Positions 1 through 7,670 of a stretch of DNA of 64,000 bases are shown in pieces. Source of the DNA: JAOTVV01 sp039591075 (GTDB taxonomy: Bacteria; Gemmatimonadota; Gemmatimonadetes; Gemmatimonadales; GWC2-71-9). Where the stretch lies: assembly GCA_039591075.1 (NCBI GenBank), contig JBDHEI010000012.1:1-64000 (forward strand), given 5' to 3'. The notes under the pieces were generated by a model. The model was given only the letters and a program-made list of their open reading frames with translations. It was not told where the DNA came from and ran no database searches. A program made the position numbers and the translations under genes. Each line of letters starts with the position of its first letter. The first letter of the stretch is position 1.

Positions 1-1057
1 CTACCACCAATAATGTATCCTGTCCCAAGGCGCGGCGCTCGGTGACCGTCCACGCCCGCGCGTCGCCGAGCGCAGTCGGCGTGCGCCGACCGAACGCTCG
101 GCGGCCGTCACCCAGCCAACGCGGCGCCTGAATCCAGTGCACGCGGTCCACGAGGTCCGCGTCCAGCAATGCGGTGGCCAGGGTTCCGCCACCCTCCACC
201 AGGAGCGAGACCACGCCCTGCGCCGCTAGGTCCCGTAGCGCCGCCCCGAGATCAGGCGCCGCTCGAACCGCAACATCGCTCCCCGCCAGCGATCGGCGCA
301 CGCGGGCCTCGGCCCCCGGACGCACGAAGACGACCGTATGCACGTCGCGGGCCGTTCGTACCAGCTTCAGCGTTTGTGGCAGCTCGCCGTCCCGGGCAAA
401 CACCACCCGCGTCGGCGCCACGCGCGGCGCCACGCTCCCACGGACGGTGAGCGCCGGATCGTCGGCGACCGCCGTCCCCCGCCCCACTGCAACCGCATCG
501 AATCCCGCTCGAAGCCAGTGGGCGTACTCGCGCGCGTCCGGACCCGATATCCACTGCGACGCGCCGGATCGGTCGGCCACGAATCCATCCAACGAGGTGG
601 CCAGCTTGAGCGCCACGAACGGGCGCTCGGGCCGCAGGCGCGACCACAGGAACGGGGCATTGAGCGCCGCCGCGTCCAGACGGCCCACTCCCTCGGCGAC
701 CTCGATCCCCGCCTGGCGCAGCCGCGCGGCGCCCCCCCCAGCCACCGGGTCGGGATCAGGAAGCGCGAAGACAACGCGCGCGACGCCCGCCGCGACAAGC
801 GCGTCGGCGCAGGGAGGGGTCTTGCCGTGATGGGCGCACGGCTCGAGCGTGACCACACAGGTGGCTCCGCTGGGGTCGGCACACTCCCGCAGTGCCCGGA
901 TCTCTGCGTGCTCGCCGCCAAACTCGGCATGATACCCCTCGGAGAGCACGCGACCCTCTCGCACGAGCACCGCCCCGACCAGCGGATTGGGGGCCACGCG
1001 TCCCCAGCCACGCCGGGCCAGCTCCAGCGCCCGAGCCATCGCCTCGGCATCTGTCAC
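1..1057 (-). CDS. ribD: Bifunctional riboflavin biosynthesis protein RibD (3' end cut by window)
   Basis: Riboflavin pathway enzyme: an N-terminal zinc deaminase acts on the diaminohydroxy-phosphoribosylaminopyrimidine and a C-terminal reductase reduces the ribosyl side chain. The deaminase zinc site is visible as HAE (residues 50-52) and PCAHHGKTPPC (73-83), and NPLVGAV lies near residue 24. The reductase half follows (KLATSLDGF, then LLVEGGGTLATALL). The GTG at 1057 is chosen because it gives the usual short N-terminus and lies 7 bases after the purM stop; an in-frame ATG at 1039 is possible. About 352 codons are present and the reading frame is open at base 1, so only the last few residues are probably missing. 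It ends a fmdB-argS-pfkB-purM-ribD run. The family call is firm. Confidence 0.93.
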   Translation of the reverse strand, partial: MTDAEAMARALELARRGWGRVAPNPLVGAVLVREGRVLSEGYHAEFGGEHAEIRALRECADPSGATCVVTLEPCAHHGKTPPCADALVAAGVARVVFALPDPDPVAGGGAARLRQAGIEVAEGVGRLDAAALNAPFLWSRLRPERPFVALKLATSLDGFVADRSGASQWISGPDAREYAHWLRAGFDAVAVGRGTAVADDPALTVRGSVAPRVAPTRVVFARDGELPQTLKLVRTARDVHTVVFVRPGAEARVRRSLAGSDVAVRAAPDLGAALRDLAAQGVVSLLVEGGGTLATALLDADLVDRVHWIQAPRWLGDGRRAFGRRTPTALGDARAWTVTERRALGQDTLLVV

Positions 1058-1064
1058 GGCACCG

Positions 1065-2087
1065 TCACCCAAGCTGGACGCCGTCGCCCTCGACGACGGT
1101 CCCGATCTCCCACGTCTCGATCCCCGCCCCGGCCGCGGTACGCCGAACTCCGGCCTCGGCGTCCGGCGGAACCACGGCGATCATGCCGAGGCCCATGTTG
1201 AACACCCGGTACATCTCGTCCTGGCTCACCCGTCCCGCATCCTGAAGCACCCGAAACAGCGCAGGTACCGGCCACGTCGTGCGATCGATCCGAGCGGCCC
1301 GGTTCGTCGGGAGTGAGCGCGCGAGATTCCCGGGAATGCCGCCGCCTGTGATGTGCGCCAGTGCATGCACGGAAGGCAACGCCGGCTCGATCGCGCTCCA
1401 ATAGCTCCGGTGGACCGCGAGCAGCACGTCGCCCACCGACTTGCCCAGAGCGGGAACGTCGTCGTCCACGTCCAGCCCCATCTCGTCGAAGAGAATGCGA
1501 CGCGCCAACGTGTAGCCGTTCGTGTGGAGTCCGCTCGAGGCGTAGCCGACGAGCACGTCCCCCACCGCAACCCGATCGCCATGGAGCGCCTCGGCCTCTC
1601 CGACGACCCCGACGATAGTGCCCGCCAGGTCGTAATGGCCCGAGTGATAGAGATCCGGAAGCTGAGCCGTCTCGCCGCCGACGAGGGTCATGGCGTGGGC
1701 GCGGCACCCGCGGGCCACCCCGTCGACGAGGGACGCTAAGGTGTCCGCCGGCGCATCGGCGTGCGCGATGTAGTCGAGAAAGGCGAGCGGTCGCGCGCCG
1801 TGAACCAGGATGTCGTTGACCGAGTGGTTCACCAAATCCTCGCCAACCGTGTCGTGCCGACCGGCCCGGATCGCGACGAGCACCTTGGTGCCGACACCAT
1901 CGGTGCTCATCACCAACGTCAGACGCTCGACATCGGTGGGGAGGCGCAGCATGCCTCCGAAGGCGCCAACCATGCCGCGGGCCAGCTCGGTCCGCGTTGA
2001 TGCCACCGCCTCGGCAATCCGATGCTTCGCACGCTCGGCGGCATCCAGATCGACGCCGGCCGCTCGATATCGATCGGCTGTGCTCAC
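1065..2087 (-). CDS. purM: Phosphoribosylformylglycinamidine cyclo-ligase (AIR synthetase)
   Basis: Cytosolic purine enzyme that uses ATP to close FGAM into aminoimidazole ribotide. The 340-residue protein has the family N-terminal part with the STDGVGTK nucleotide loop, the NDILVHGARPLAF segment, the GGETAQLP motif and the C-terminal HITGGGIPGNL and FNMGLGM motifs. I chose the GTG at 2087 because it is preceded by a gaaagga ribosome-binding site and begins with STADRYRAAGVD, the conserved start of the family. An ATG at 2150 would add 21 residues of unconserved sequence. It lies between the sugar kinase and ribD in one transcription direction and is probably cotranscribed with both. Length and motifs are normal. 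Confidence 0.96.
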   Translation of the reverse strand: MSTADRYRAAGVDLDAAERAKHRIAEAVASTRTELARGMVGAFGGMLRLPTDVERLTLVMSTDGVGTKVLVAIRAGRHDTVGEDLVNHSVNDILVHGARPLAFLDYIAHADAPADTLASLVDGVARGCRAHAMTLVGGETAQLPDLYHSGHYDLAGTIVGVVGEAEALHGDRVAVGDVLVGYASSGLHTNGYTLARRILFDEMGLDVDDDVPALGKSVGDVLLAVHRSYWSAIEPALPSVHALAHITGGGIPGNLARSLPTNRAARIDRTTWPVPALFRVLQDAGRVSQDEMYRVFNMGLGMIAVVPPDAEAGVRRTAAGAGIETWEIGTVVEGDGVQLG

Positions 2088-2152
2088 GCCAGTCTCGTTC
2101 CTTTCACGCCTGACGCCGCCCGACCACCCTAGCGCGGGCGCCACCGACAACT

Positions 2153-3088
2153 TCAGCGCCCGTCGTCGATCGCCGGCTCGGGATCGATGTCGAAGCGCAC
2201 CAGATCCGCAAACTCCCGGACCCGCGCCGTCACCTCGGCCAGCCCGATCTCCTCGAACCGACGTACCGAAAAGCGCTCAACGGCGAACGACCCCATCGCG
2301 GCGCCGTACACCATCGCCCGCCGCACGTTGCCGGCCGATAAGTCATCGCTGCGCGCAAGGTGCGCCATGAACCCTCCGGCGAACGAATCACCGGCGCCCG
2401 TGGGATCGTACACCTCGTCGAGCGGATACGCGGGGATGTAGAAAACGTGGTCGTTCTGTATGAGCACCGCACCGTACACGCCCTGCTTCACGACCACCAT
2501 GTCGGGTCCCCGTTGAAGGACCCACTTGGCCGCTCGATAGACATTCCAGTCACCCGACAGCTCCCGCACCTCGGAGTCGTTCACAAGCAACACGTCGATG
2601 CGCTCCAGCAGCTGGAGCAGTAAGCGTCGCTTGCCGTGGATCCAGTAGTTCATCGTGTCGCAAGCCACGAGCGTCGGACTCGGGATCTGGTCCAGCACGC
2701 GGAGCTGCTGCACCGGATCGATGTTCCCGAGAAAAACGTAGCGTGAGTCCCGAAACGCCTTGGGAATATCCGGCTGGAACTCGGCGAAGACGCCCAGTCG
2801 GGTTTCCAGCGTCTCACGGTTCTGCAGGTCGTAGGAGTACTTGCCCTTCCACCGGAAGCTCTCGCCCTTGCGCCGTTCCACACCACTGAGATCCACTCCC
2901 CGCTTCGCGAGCGCCTCGAGTGCGTGGAACGGATAGTCGTCGCCGACCACCCCCACCATTTGCACCGGGTGGAGAATGGCCGCCGCATGGCTGAAGAAGA
3001 CGGCCGATCCACCCAACGCGTCTGCGGTCGCGCCGAAAGGCGTCTCGACAGAGTCGAGCGCAATGCTTCCCACCACTAAGAGAGTCAT
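2153..3088 (-). CDS. PfkB-family carbohydrate/nucleoside kinase
   Basis: A 311-residue ribokinase-fold kinase expected to phosphorylate a sugar or nucleoside with ATP. The N-terminal glycine-rich GGSAVFFS segment (residues 26-33) and the C-terminal PfkB signature DPTGAGDSFAGGF (228-240, catalytic Asp234) are intact. The ATG at 3088 is used because it begins MTLLVVGSIALD, the typical first beta strand, and lies 5 bases after the argS stop; an upstream start at 3229 would only add sequence overlapping argS. The substrate cannot be read from the sequence: ribokinase, fructokinase and adenosine kinase subgroups share these motifs, and the neighbours (argS and purM) do not settle it. Confidence 0.88.
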   Translation of the reverse strand: MTLLVVGSIALDSVETPFGATADALGGSAVFFSHAAAILHPVQMVGVVGDDYPFHALEALAKRGVDLSGVERRKGESFRWKGKYSYDLQNRETLETRLGVFAEFQPDIPKAFRDSRYVFLGNIDPVQQLRVLDQIPSPTLVACDTMNYWIHGKRRLLLQLLERIDVLLVNDSEVRELSGDWNVYRAAKWVLQRGPDMVVVKQGVYGAVLIQNDHVFYIPAYPLDEVYDPTGAGDSFAGGFMAHLARSDDLSAGNVRRAMVYGAAMGSFAVERFSVRRFEEIGLAEVTARVREFADLVRFDIDPEPAIDDGR

Positions 3089-3093
3089 GGCAC

Positions 3094-4710
3094 CTACATC
3101 CGTTCCGGGGCGGTCACCCCCAGCAAATTGAGGCCATTCGCCAGCACGATCTGCGACGCCCGCGCCAACACCAGACGCGCCCGCTCGAGCGGCGGCTCGG
3201 CCCCCAGCACACGATGGTGGTGATACCACGCGTTCACCGATCGCGCGACGTCTTCTAGGTATGCGACCACACGGTGTGGCTCGAACAACTCGGCGGCGTT
3301 GGCGACGACGCCCGGGTATTCCGCGAGTTGCTTGATGAGTTCCAGTTCCCCTGGCTCGGCGAGCAGCGACAGATCGACACCGTCCGGGTCCACCGATACC
3401 GGATCCACACCGGCGACTCGGAAGATCCCCACCATCCGGGTGTGGGCATACTGTACGTAGTACACGGGGTTCTCTTCCGACTGCTTCGTGGCGAGATCGA
3501 TATCGAACACGAACTGCGCGTCCCCGCGTCGCATCAGGAAGAAGTACCGGGCCGCGTCGACGCCCGTCTCCTCGTAGAGATCCCGGAGCGTCACGAACTC
3601 CCCCGAGCGCTTGGAGAACCTCACCTCGGAGCCGTGCCGCATGATCTTAACGAGCTGCACGATCACCGTGTGGAAAAACCCGTCCGGCGCACCGAGCGCG
3701 ATCAGGGCGGCGTGCATGCGCGGCACGTACCCATGATGATCGGCCCCCCAGATGTCGATGGCGAGATCGAACCCGCGTGTGAGCTTGTCCCGATGGTAGG
3801 CAATGTCGGGGAGGAAGTAGGTGTAGCTCCCATCACTCTTGCGGAGCACTCGGTCCTTCGTATCGCCGAACGCACTCGTCTGGAGCCAGAGGGCTCCGTC
3901 GTGCTCGTACACCAGTTGCCGGCGCTGGAGCTCGACCAACGTGTCCTGCAGCGCGCCTGTCTGGTAGAGTCGGCTCTCGGGGAACACCACCTCGAACCGC
4001 ACCCCGAAATCCGCGAGATCCTGGTCCTGTTCCTCACGCTGCGTGAGGACAGCCACGTCGCGGCACCGCGAGACGCCTTCATCCGCCGGCAAGTCGGCGA
4101 ACCCGGCTCCTTCTTTCGCGAGCAGGAGACGCGCCAGCTCCTTCAGATACGCGCCGTGATACCCACCTTCGGGAATCTCCGCGTCGCGTCCGGTGGCCTG
4201 CTGCACCCGTGCCCACAGCGACAGCGCCAGTCGCTCCATCTGTAGCCCGGCATCGTTGACGTAGAACTCCCGGCTGACCTCGTGACCGGTCGCTTCGAGC
4301 AGCGACGCGATGGCATCACCCAGCGCCGCCCCGCGCCCGTGGCCAACATGGAGCGGGCCCGTGGGGTTCGCCGACACGAACTCGACGTTGACCCGCCGTC
4401 CCTTCCCGACATCGGAGCACCCGTAGCGTTCCCCCGCCTCCACGATGCGAGCCAGCACGGTCGCGAGCGCCGAGCCGGCCAGCCAGAAGTTGATGAATCC
4501 GGGACCGGCGATCTCCATCCTGTCGACCAAGCCGGGCAGTGGCGCGAGCTCGGTCACGATCGACTCGGCCACGTCGCGTGGCTTGCGACTGAGCGGACGC
4601 GCCAACTGCAGAGGGAGATTCGTGGCGAGGTCTCCGTGAGAGGAATCGCGCGGCCGCTCGAGGTGGATCTCGATGTCGGGCTGTCCTAAGGCTGCCGCCA
4701 CCCGACCCAA
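3094..4710 (-). CDS. argS: Arginyl-tRNA synthetase
   Basis: Class Ia synthetase charging tRNA-Arg in the cytosol. Domains in order: an N-terminal additional domain (SSHGDLATNLPLQLA, residues 23-37), the catalytic fold with HVGH at 121-124 (NPTGPLHVGHGRGAALGD), the KMSKS-equivalent loop RFSKRSGEFVTLRDL, the DALR-type helical domain (VYYVQYAHTRM) and a C-terminus ending in APERM, as in the family. The listed start is a TTG at 4710 (538 residues). The open frame continues upstream to overlap the fmdB stop, giving ITGADRLREA just before it, so the true start may be a rare codon around 4740. It follows fmdB and precedes the sugar kinase gene by 5 bases. Confidence 0.95.
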   Translation of the reverse strand: MGRVAAALGQPDIEIHLERPRDSSHGDLATNLPLQLARPLSRKPRDVAESIVTELAPLPGLVDRMEIAGPGFINFWLAGSALATVLARIVEAGERYGCSDVGKGRRVNVEFVSANPTGPLHVGHGRGAALGDAIASLLEATGHEVSREFYVNDAGLQMERLALSLWARVQQATGRDAEIPEGGYHGAYLKELARLLLAKEGAGFADLPADEGVSRCRDVAVLTQREEQDQDLADFGVRFEVVFPESRLYQTGALQDTLVELQRRQLVYEHDGALWLQTSAFGDTKDRVLRKSDGSYTYFLPDIAYHRDKLTRGFDLAIDIWGADHHGYVPRMHAALIALGAPDGFFHTVIVQLVKIMRHGSEVRFSKRSGEFVTLRDLYEETGVDAARYFFLMRRGDAQFVFDIDLATKQSEENPVYYVQYAHTRMVGIFRVAGVDPVSVDPDGVDLSLLAEPGELELIKQLAEYPGVVANAAELFEPHRVVAYLEDVARSVNAWYHHHRVLGAEPPLERARLVLARASQIVLANGLNLLGVTAPERM

Positions 4711-4739
4711 CGCCTCTCGGAGCCGGTCGGCTCCCGTAA

Positions 4740-5030
4740 TCAGGAGTCCGCTCCCGCGCCCTTGCCGGGCTTCTTGGACTCCTTGGGCTTCGGAGCGCTA
4801 TCGGACTTCTCGTCCGACGCACCACTCGGCTCGGCCGGTTCCCTCCCCGACCGCTTGTAGTCCGTCGCGTAGAACCCCGACCCCTTGAACACGATCCCGG
4901 CACCCCCGGTGATCACCCGCTCACCCCGCCTCCCACATTCTGGGCATTTGGCGCGAGTGTCGTCGGTGATCTTCTGGAGCTTCTCGTACGTATGGCCGCA
5001 CTGTGGGCAGCTGTAGGCATAGGTCGGCAT
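4740..5030 (-). CDS. FmdB-family zinc-ribbon protein
   Basis: A small (96-residue) protein of the FmdB/CxxC_CxxC_SSSS family, often annotated as putative regulatory proteins; the actual role is unknown. A single zinc ribbon is formed by C8, C11, C29 and C32, followed by the family-typical VITGGAGIVFKGSGFYATDY and a low-complexity Lys/Ser/Pro tail. It is the first gene of the run that continues into argS, and a good promoter lies directly upstream at 5064-5092. Its stop overlaps the likely 5' end of argS, so the two are probably translationally coupled. Confidence 0.9.
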   Translation of the reverse strand: MPTYAYSCPQCGHTYEKLQKITDDTRAKCPECGRRGERVITGGAGIVFKGSGFYATDYKRSGREPAEPSGASDEKSDSAPKPKESKKPGKGAGADS

Positions 5031-5063
5031 GGGCTCGGACTCGGTAACTCAATGAGAAAAGCC

Positions 5064-5092
5064 AACTTAGCCGCCTGAAACAGCACGGTCAA
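5064..5092 (-). promoter_or_regulatory. Sigma70-type promoter for fmdB-argS-pfkB-purM-ribD
   Basis: On the minus strand a TTGACC -35 box (5092-5087) is followed by exactly 17 bases and a TAAGTT -10 box (5069-5064), 33 bases before the fmdB ATG. The -35 box overlaps the stop codon of the mutase gene. The match is good at -35 (5 of 6) and fair at -10 (3 of 6). Visual reading only. Confidence 0.5.
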
Positions 5093-6651
5093 GCGGCCGG
5101 CCGAAAGGTCCCCCACGTGTGGCGCAGCGCGGCGGAGATCTCGCCGACCGTGGCTCGGGCCCGCACGGCTTCGACGATCACGGGCATCAGCGATCCAGTG
5201 CCCGAAGCGGCCTCCGCGAGGGCCCGCAAGGCAGCCGCGTGCGCCACCGCGGTTCGCGACGACCGGGCTTCGGCAACACGGGCAATCTGCTCCCCGGCGA
5301 GTGCCGCGTAGTCCGGCTCGGCGAGCGCAGGCGGCGACCCGTCCTCCAGGTAGTCGTTCACGCCAACGACCAGCACCTCACTGCCCTCGAGGCTGCGCTG
5401 ATATTCGTACGCGGACCGCGCGATAGCATCCTGCAGAAATCCGGTCTCGATCGCGCGCGCGGCCCCTCCCATGTCGGCAATCTCGTCCAGCAGGGCCCGC
5501 GCCTCGGCCTCGAGCGCGTCGGTCAAGCTCTCGACGTAATGCGATCCGCCCAGCGGGTCGACCGTTTGAGCCGGACCCGACTCGTGTGCCAGAATCTGCT
5601 GTGTGCGGAGGGCCAGACGCGCCGCGTCGGCGCTGGGTAGCGACAATGCCTCATCGTAACTGTTCGTGTGGAGCGACTGGGTTCCGCCGAGGATCGCCGC
5701 CAAGGCCTGCACGGTGACCCGCACCACGTTGTTGAGGGGCTGCTGCGCCGTGAGTGTCGAACCCCCCGTCTGGGTGTGAAACCGGAGATGGCAACTCCGA
5801 TCGCTCGCCCCGTAGCGCTCGCGCATGAGCCGCGCCCAGAGTCGGCGCGCCGCGCGAAACTTGGCGACCTCCTCGAACAGATCGTTGTGCGCCGCGAAGA
5901 AGAACGAGATCCTCGGCGCAATGTCCTCGATCCCGAGACCCACGGCCACCGCACGGTCCAGATACTCGAGCGCGTTGGCGAAGGTAAACCCGATCTCCTG
6001 TACGGCCGTCGCCCCCGCCTCGCGCATGTGGTAGCCGCTGATCGAGATGGGATTGAAGCTCATCTGCGATTCGGCGACGAACCGAAAGATGTCGGTCACC
6101 AGTCGGAGCGAAGGCTCGACCGGAAAAATGTAGGTGCCTCGCGCCACGTATTCCTTGAGCACGTCGTTCTGGACCGTGCCGCGAAGCTGCGCCGGCTCGA
6201 TGCCCCGCTCTTCCGCCACCACCACATACATGGCCAGCAGAATGCTGGCCGTGGAGTTGATGGTCATCGACGTTGAGACTCTGTCGAGCGGGATGCCGTC
6301 GAACACCACGGCGAGATCGTCCACGGTGTCGACCGCCACGCCAGCCCGCCCTACCTCCCCGACCGCCGCGGCGTCGTCGGAGTCGTAACCCATCTGGGTG
6401 GGGAGATCGAACGCCACCGAGAGGCCGGTCTGCCCGGCATCGAGCAGTTCGCGAAAGCGCCGGTTCGTCTCCACGGCGGTCCCGAACCCTGCGTACTGCC
6501 GCATGGTCCAGAGCCGTCCGCTGTACATGGACGGGTGAATGCCACGGGTGAATGGGAACGCTCCGGGCTGCTCCGTCATCCGGGCGGCCGACCCGGGGCC
6601 ATAGACTTCTGCAATCGGGAGTCCCGAGGGAGAGCGGCGCTCGTCGCTCAC
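5089..6651 (-). CDS. Methylmalonyl-CoA mutase large-subunit (catalytic TIM-barrel) protein
   Basis: A 520-residue acyl-CoA mutase large subunit, adenosylcobalamin-dependent, interconverting methylmalonyl-CoA and succinyl-CoA. Family blocks are clear: RQYAGFGTAVETN, LSVAFDLPTQMGYDSD, ISISGYHMREAGA, LRFHTQTGGSTLTAQQPLNN, TQSLHTNSYDEA. The Tyr in RQYAG and the Arg in LRFHTQT match the residues that hold the substrate carboxylate in methylmalonyl-CoA mutase and differ from the Phe/Gln of isobutyryl-CoA mutase, so I favour the former. The C-terminal B12-binding domain is absent, so a separate small subunit is needed; none is in this window. The start is an ATG/GTG-type codon at 6651, 4 bases overlapping the fbp end. 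Substrate assignment is inference. Confidence 0.9.
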   Translation of the reverse strand: MSDERRSPSGLPIAEVYGPGSAARMTEQPGAFPFTRGIHPSMYSGRLWTMRQYAGFGTAVETNRRFRELLDAGQTGLSVAFDLPTQMGYDSDDAAAVGEVGRAGVAVDTVDDLAVVFDGIPLDRVSTSMTINSTASILLAMYVVVAEERGIEPAQLRGTVQNDVLKEYVARGTYIFPVEPSLRLVTDIFRFVAESQMSFNPISISGYHMREAGATAVQEIGFTFANALEYLDRAVAVGLGIEDIAPRISFFFAAHNDLFEEVAKFRAARRLWARLMRERYGASDRSCHLRFHTQTGGSTLTAQQPLNNVVRVTVQALAAILGGTQSLHTNSYDEALSLPSADAARLALRTQQILAHESGPAQTVDPLGGSHYVESLTDALEAEARALLDEIADMGGAARAIETGFLQDAIARSAYEYQRSLEGSEVLVVGVNDYLEDGSPPALAEPDYAALAGEQIARVAEARSSRTAVAHAAALRALAEAASGTGSLMPVIVEAVRARATVGEISAALRHTWGTFRPAA

Positions 6652-7670
6652 GTCACCGTTGCCGCGTCTACCTCGGTCACGGTCTGCATCACGAAGTCCA
6701 CGTCGTCAGTGCTGCCGATGACCAGCGGTGTCCGCTGATGCAACTCCTCGGGCTCGATGTCGAGGATCCGCCGCGCTCCGTCCGTCGCCTTCCCGCCCGC
6801 CTGCTCGGCGATGAACGCCAGCGGATTCGCCTCGTACTGGAGACGGAGCTTGCCTTTCGGGGACTTGGAGTCGGCCGGGTACATGAAAACCCCACCGGCC
6901 AAGAGGTTGCGATGGAAGTCCGCCACCAGCGACCCGATGTAGCGGGCGTTCTTCCGCTGCTGCGGATCCTCCACGCCCTTGAACATCTGCACGACACGCC
7001 GATATCCGTCGGTCCACCGCTGGTAGTAGCTCTCGTTCACGGAGTAGAACTTGCCCACCGCGGGCGTCTGGATGTTGTAGTTGAGCAACCGGAACTCGCC
7101 GATCGTCGGGTCGAGCGTGAACAGGTGCACGCCGTGGCCCACTGAGTAGACGAGCACGGTGCTCGACCCATAGATGACGTATCCCGCCGCGATCTGGTCG
7201 CGGCCGACCTGCATGCAGTCCTCGAGCGTGCCCGGCCCGTCGCCGGGCGTCGCCCGCTTGTGGATGGAGAAGATCGTGCCGATCGAGACGTTGACATCGA
7301 TGTTCGACGACCCGTCGAGTGGGTCGTAGAGCAACACGTATTTGCCGGGGTTCCGCTCCGCCGGGACCGGCACCGGGTCGCCCTCCTCTTCGGACGCCAT
7401 CACGCACACGCGGCCGGTGAACCCGATGGCCTGCTTGACCGTCTCGTTGGCAATGACGTCGAGCTTCTGCTGCTCTTCGCCCTGCACGTTTCTCGCGCCG
7501 AAAGCCCCGAGCACATCGACCAACCCGGCCCGGCGCACGTACCCCGAGATCACCTTCGAGGCGAGGGCGATGTCGTAGAGCAGATTGGTGAGGTCGCCGG
7601 TGGCCTCGGGGTGCATCCGCTCCTGTTCGAGGATGAACCGCTCAATCGTAACCAGTGACGAATCCGACAC
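6648..7670 (-). CDS. fbp: Class I fructose-1,6-bisphosphatase
   Basis: Gluconeogenic enzyme hydrolysing fructose-1,6-bisphosphate to fructose-6-phosphate in the cytosol. The 340-residue product has the metal-binding MASEEE (91-96) and the DPLDGSSN signature (116-123), plus GGVFMYPAD and KGKLRLQYEANP near the C-terminus where the active-site Lys/Arg of the family lie. The GTG at 7670 is chosen because a GGAG element sits 8-9 bases upstream and the product begins SDSSLVTIERFI, like other class I enzymes. The start lies 121 bases inside the 3' end of comEC in another frame, an unusually long overlap. It is followed by the mutase with a 4-base overlap. Confidence 0.95.
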   Translation of the reverse strand: MSDSSLVTIERFILEQERMHPEATGDLTNLLYDIALASKVISGYVRRAGLVDVLGAFGARNVQGEEQQKLDVIANETVKQAIGFTGRVCVMASEEEGDPVPVPAERNPGKYVLLYDPLDGSSNIDVNVSIGTIFSIHKRATPGDGPGTLEDCMQVGRDQIAAGYVIYGSSTVLVYSVGHGVHLFTLDPTIGEFRLLNYNIQTPAVGKFYSVNESYYQRWTDGYRRVVQMFKGVEDPQQRKNARYIGSLVADFHRNLLAGGVFMYPADSKSPKGKLRLQYEANPLAFIAEQAGGKATDGARRILDIEPEELHQRTPLVIGSTDDVDFVMQTVTEVDAATVT

